Assembly: GCF_963678635.1 (NCBI RefSeq)
Contig: NC_087065.1
Coordinates: 6,717,209-6,781,208, forward strand
DNA: 64,000 nucleotides
Origin: Symsagittifera roscoffensis
Lineage: Eukaryota; Xenacoelomorpha; Acoela; Convolutidae
Reading direction: 5' to 3'
A model generated the notes under the pieces. It had not been told where the DNA came from and did no database searches. It saw nothing but the letters and a program-made list of their open reading frames with translations. The position numbers were made by a program, and so were the translations under genes. Positions 63,402-64,000 of this stretch are shown in pieces (the first letter of the stretch is position 1; every line of letters starts with the position of its first letter).

Positions 63402-64000
63402 CTGCAACACCGCACAGTGTAAGTTATGTCAACTAACAACAATTGCCGTCCCTTGGATCAAGTTAATATCCTCCAACTCAGCGCTTAAATTAAATTAAAT
63501 TAGCGCTGCATGTAAAATGCTCGATTCTGATTGGCAGAAAATTCCCAACATAGAACCAAGTTAACATCCTCCCCCCTAAACGTGTTTAGGGCGGAGGATG
63601 TTAACTTGGTCCCGTCCCTTTTTTCAGCCTTTTAATTTTTTTCTCAAAAATTCTATTATTGAGAGCTTGTTTTAAAATGCCTTTTGATGTTCTGAGCTGC
63701 AGTAAACGTGACTTCCTTCTTTGATTGAAAAGATTATCAGATTGTGCTGTCTGGCCGATTTGTTTTAAAAGCTTCCATGCAACCAGGAAGGGCTTCCGCA
63801 AAAATAATGGTAGGGGTCCATTATGGCCATAAATAATGGAGGGAAAGGGCAAAAAGTATGGCCATTATGTATGGAACTGCCTTCGATTATGGCCATAATT
63901 TGAGGATGACGTAACCCCATTATGTAAAACAAATAATGAGCGGTGGAATACTCATACGCGAAGGACCAAATGCACGAAAATAAAAATCACACTTGGATCG
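63402..64000. other. Upstream intron of the villin-headpiece gene, to the window end
   Basis: Contains the hAT-like element at 63455-63612 and an AT-rich tail with several GGCCATTATG or ATTATGGCC repeats (63819-63900). No exon could be supported. Confidence 0.5.
63455..63612. mobile_element. hAT-like non-autonomous element, copy 2 (158 bp)
   Basis: Same ends as copy 1 (GGATCAAGTTAA..., ...GTTAACTTGGTCC), with a perfect 8-bp duplication CGTCCCTT (63447-63454, 63613-63620). Shares the internal AGCGCTGCATGTAAAAT segment with copy 1. Confidence 0.75.

Noticed and set aside
63601-63852. Minus-strand ORF of 83 codons with basic composition.
   Set aside because: It runs into the hAT-like element, has no recognisable domain and no consistent splice sites with the headpiece exons.

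Overview
This is a window of animal nuclear genome, AT-rich, with canonical GT-AG introns. About 47 of its 64 kb is a large env-bearing LTR retroelement of the Ty3/gypsy type. The host genes are an alpha subunit of prolyl 4-hydroxylase and a villin-headpiece protein. The retroelement, the short introns and the many small non-autonomous DNA elements would fit an invertebrate; a larvacean tunicate with Tor-like elements is one possibility, but the sequence alone does not prove it.

Host genes, both on the minus strand. A prolyl 4-hydroxylase alpha gene runs from its start codon at 59011 down to its stop at 2375. I could place eight exons (E1 58800-59011, E2 58142-58489, E3 55872-55973, E4 55414-55532, E5 54269-54500, E6 52870-52962, E7 21296-21504, E8 2375-2577). 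Their phases agree and they add up to 1518 nt (505 aa). The gene spans 56.6 kb because two retroelement insertions sit antisense in introns 6 and 7. Upstream of it, at 61963-63401, are the last two exons of a gene whose protein ends in a villin headpiece.

Retroelement insertion 1 (4690-20752, intron 7). It has two 410-bp LTRs that look identical, an AAAT target duplication, a primer-binding site, and a gag-pol frame broken by indels and five stops. Downstream are a pair of small membrane-protein ORFs, an ORF with no AUG (ORF C), an 872-aa Env, and a 601-aa ORF of unknown function. These last five ORFs are packed with tiny overlaps. A 78-bp intron follows the last stop codon.

Retroelement insertion 2 (21795-52861, intron 6). 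It is a related, older insertion (LTRs differ at about seven sites), also flanked by AAAT. It keeps a 2.8-kb leader with two accessory ORFs (A, 23456-23923; B, 23898-24971) that insertion 1 lacks. Its interior, from mid-gag to the 3' untranslated region, is present twice in tandem (26866-39067 and 39068-51267) with no LTR between. The two units carry different lesions. Unit 2 keeps Env, the 602-aa ORF and both membrane ORFs open. Unit 1 keeps ORF C open.

Together the copies outline an element of roughly 19 kb. Its order is LTR, accessory ORFs A and B, a single-frame Gag-Pol, TM1, TM2, ORF C, Env, a 601-aa ORF, a spliced 3' untranslated region and LTR. That gene content is much richer than a standard gypsy or errantivirus genome. 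The remaining non-coding sequence carries several small repeat families, including Mutator-like, hAT-like and mariner-like non-autonomous elements with visible target duplications.
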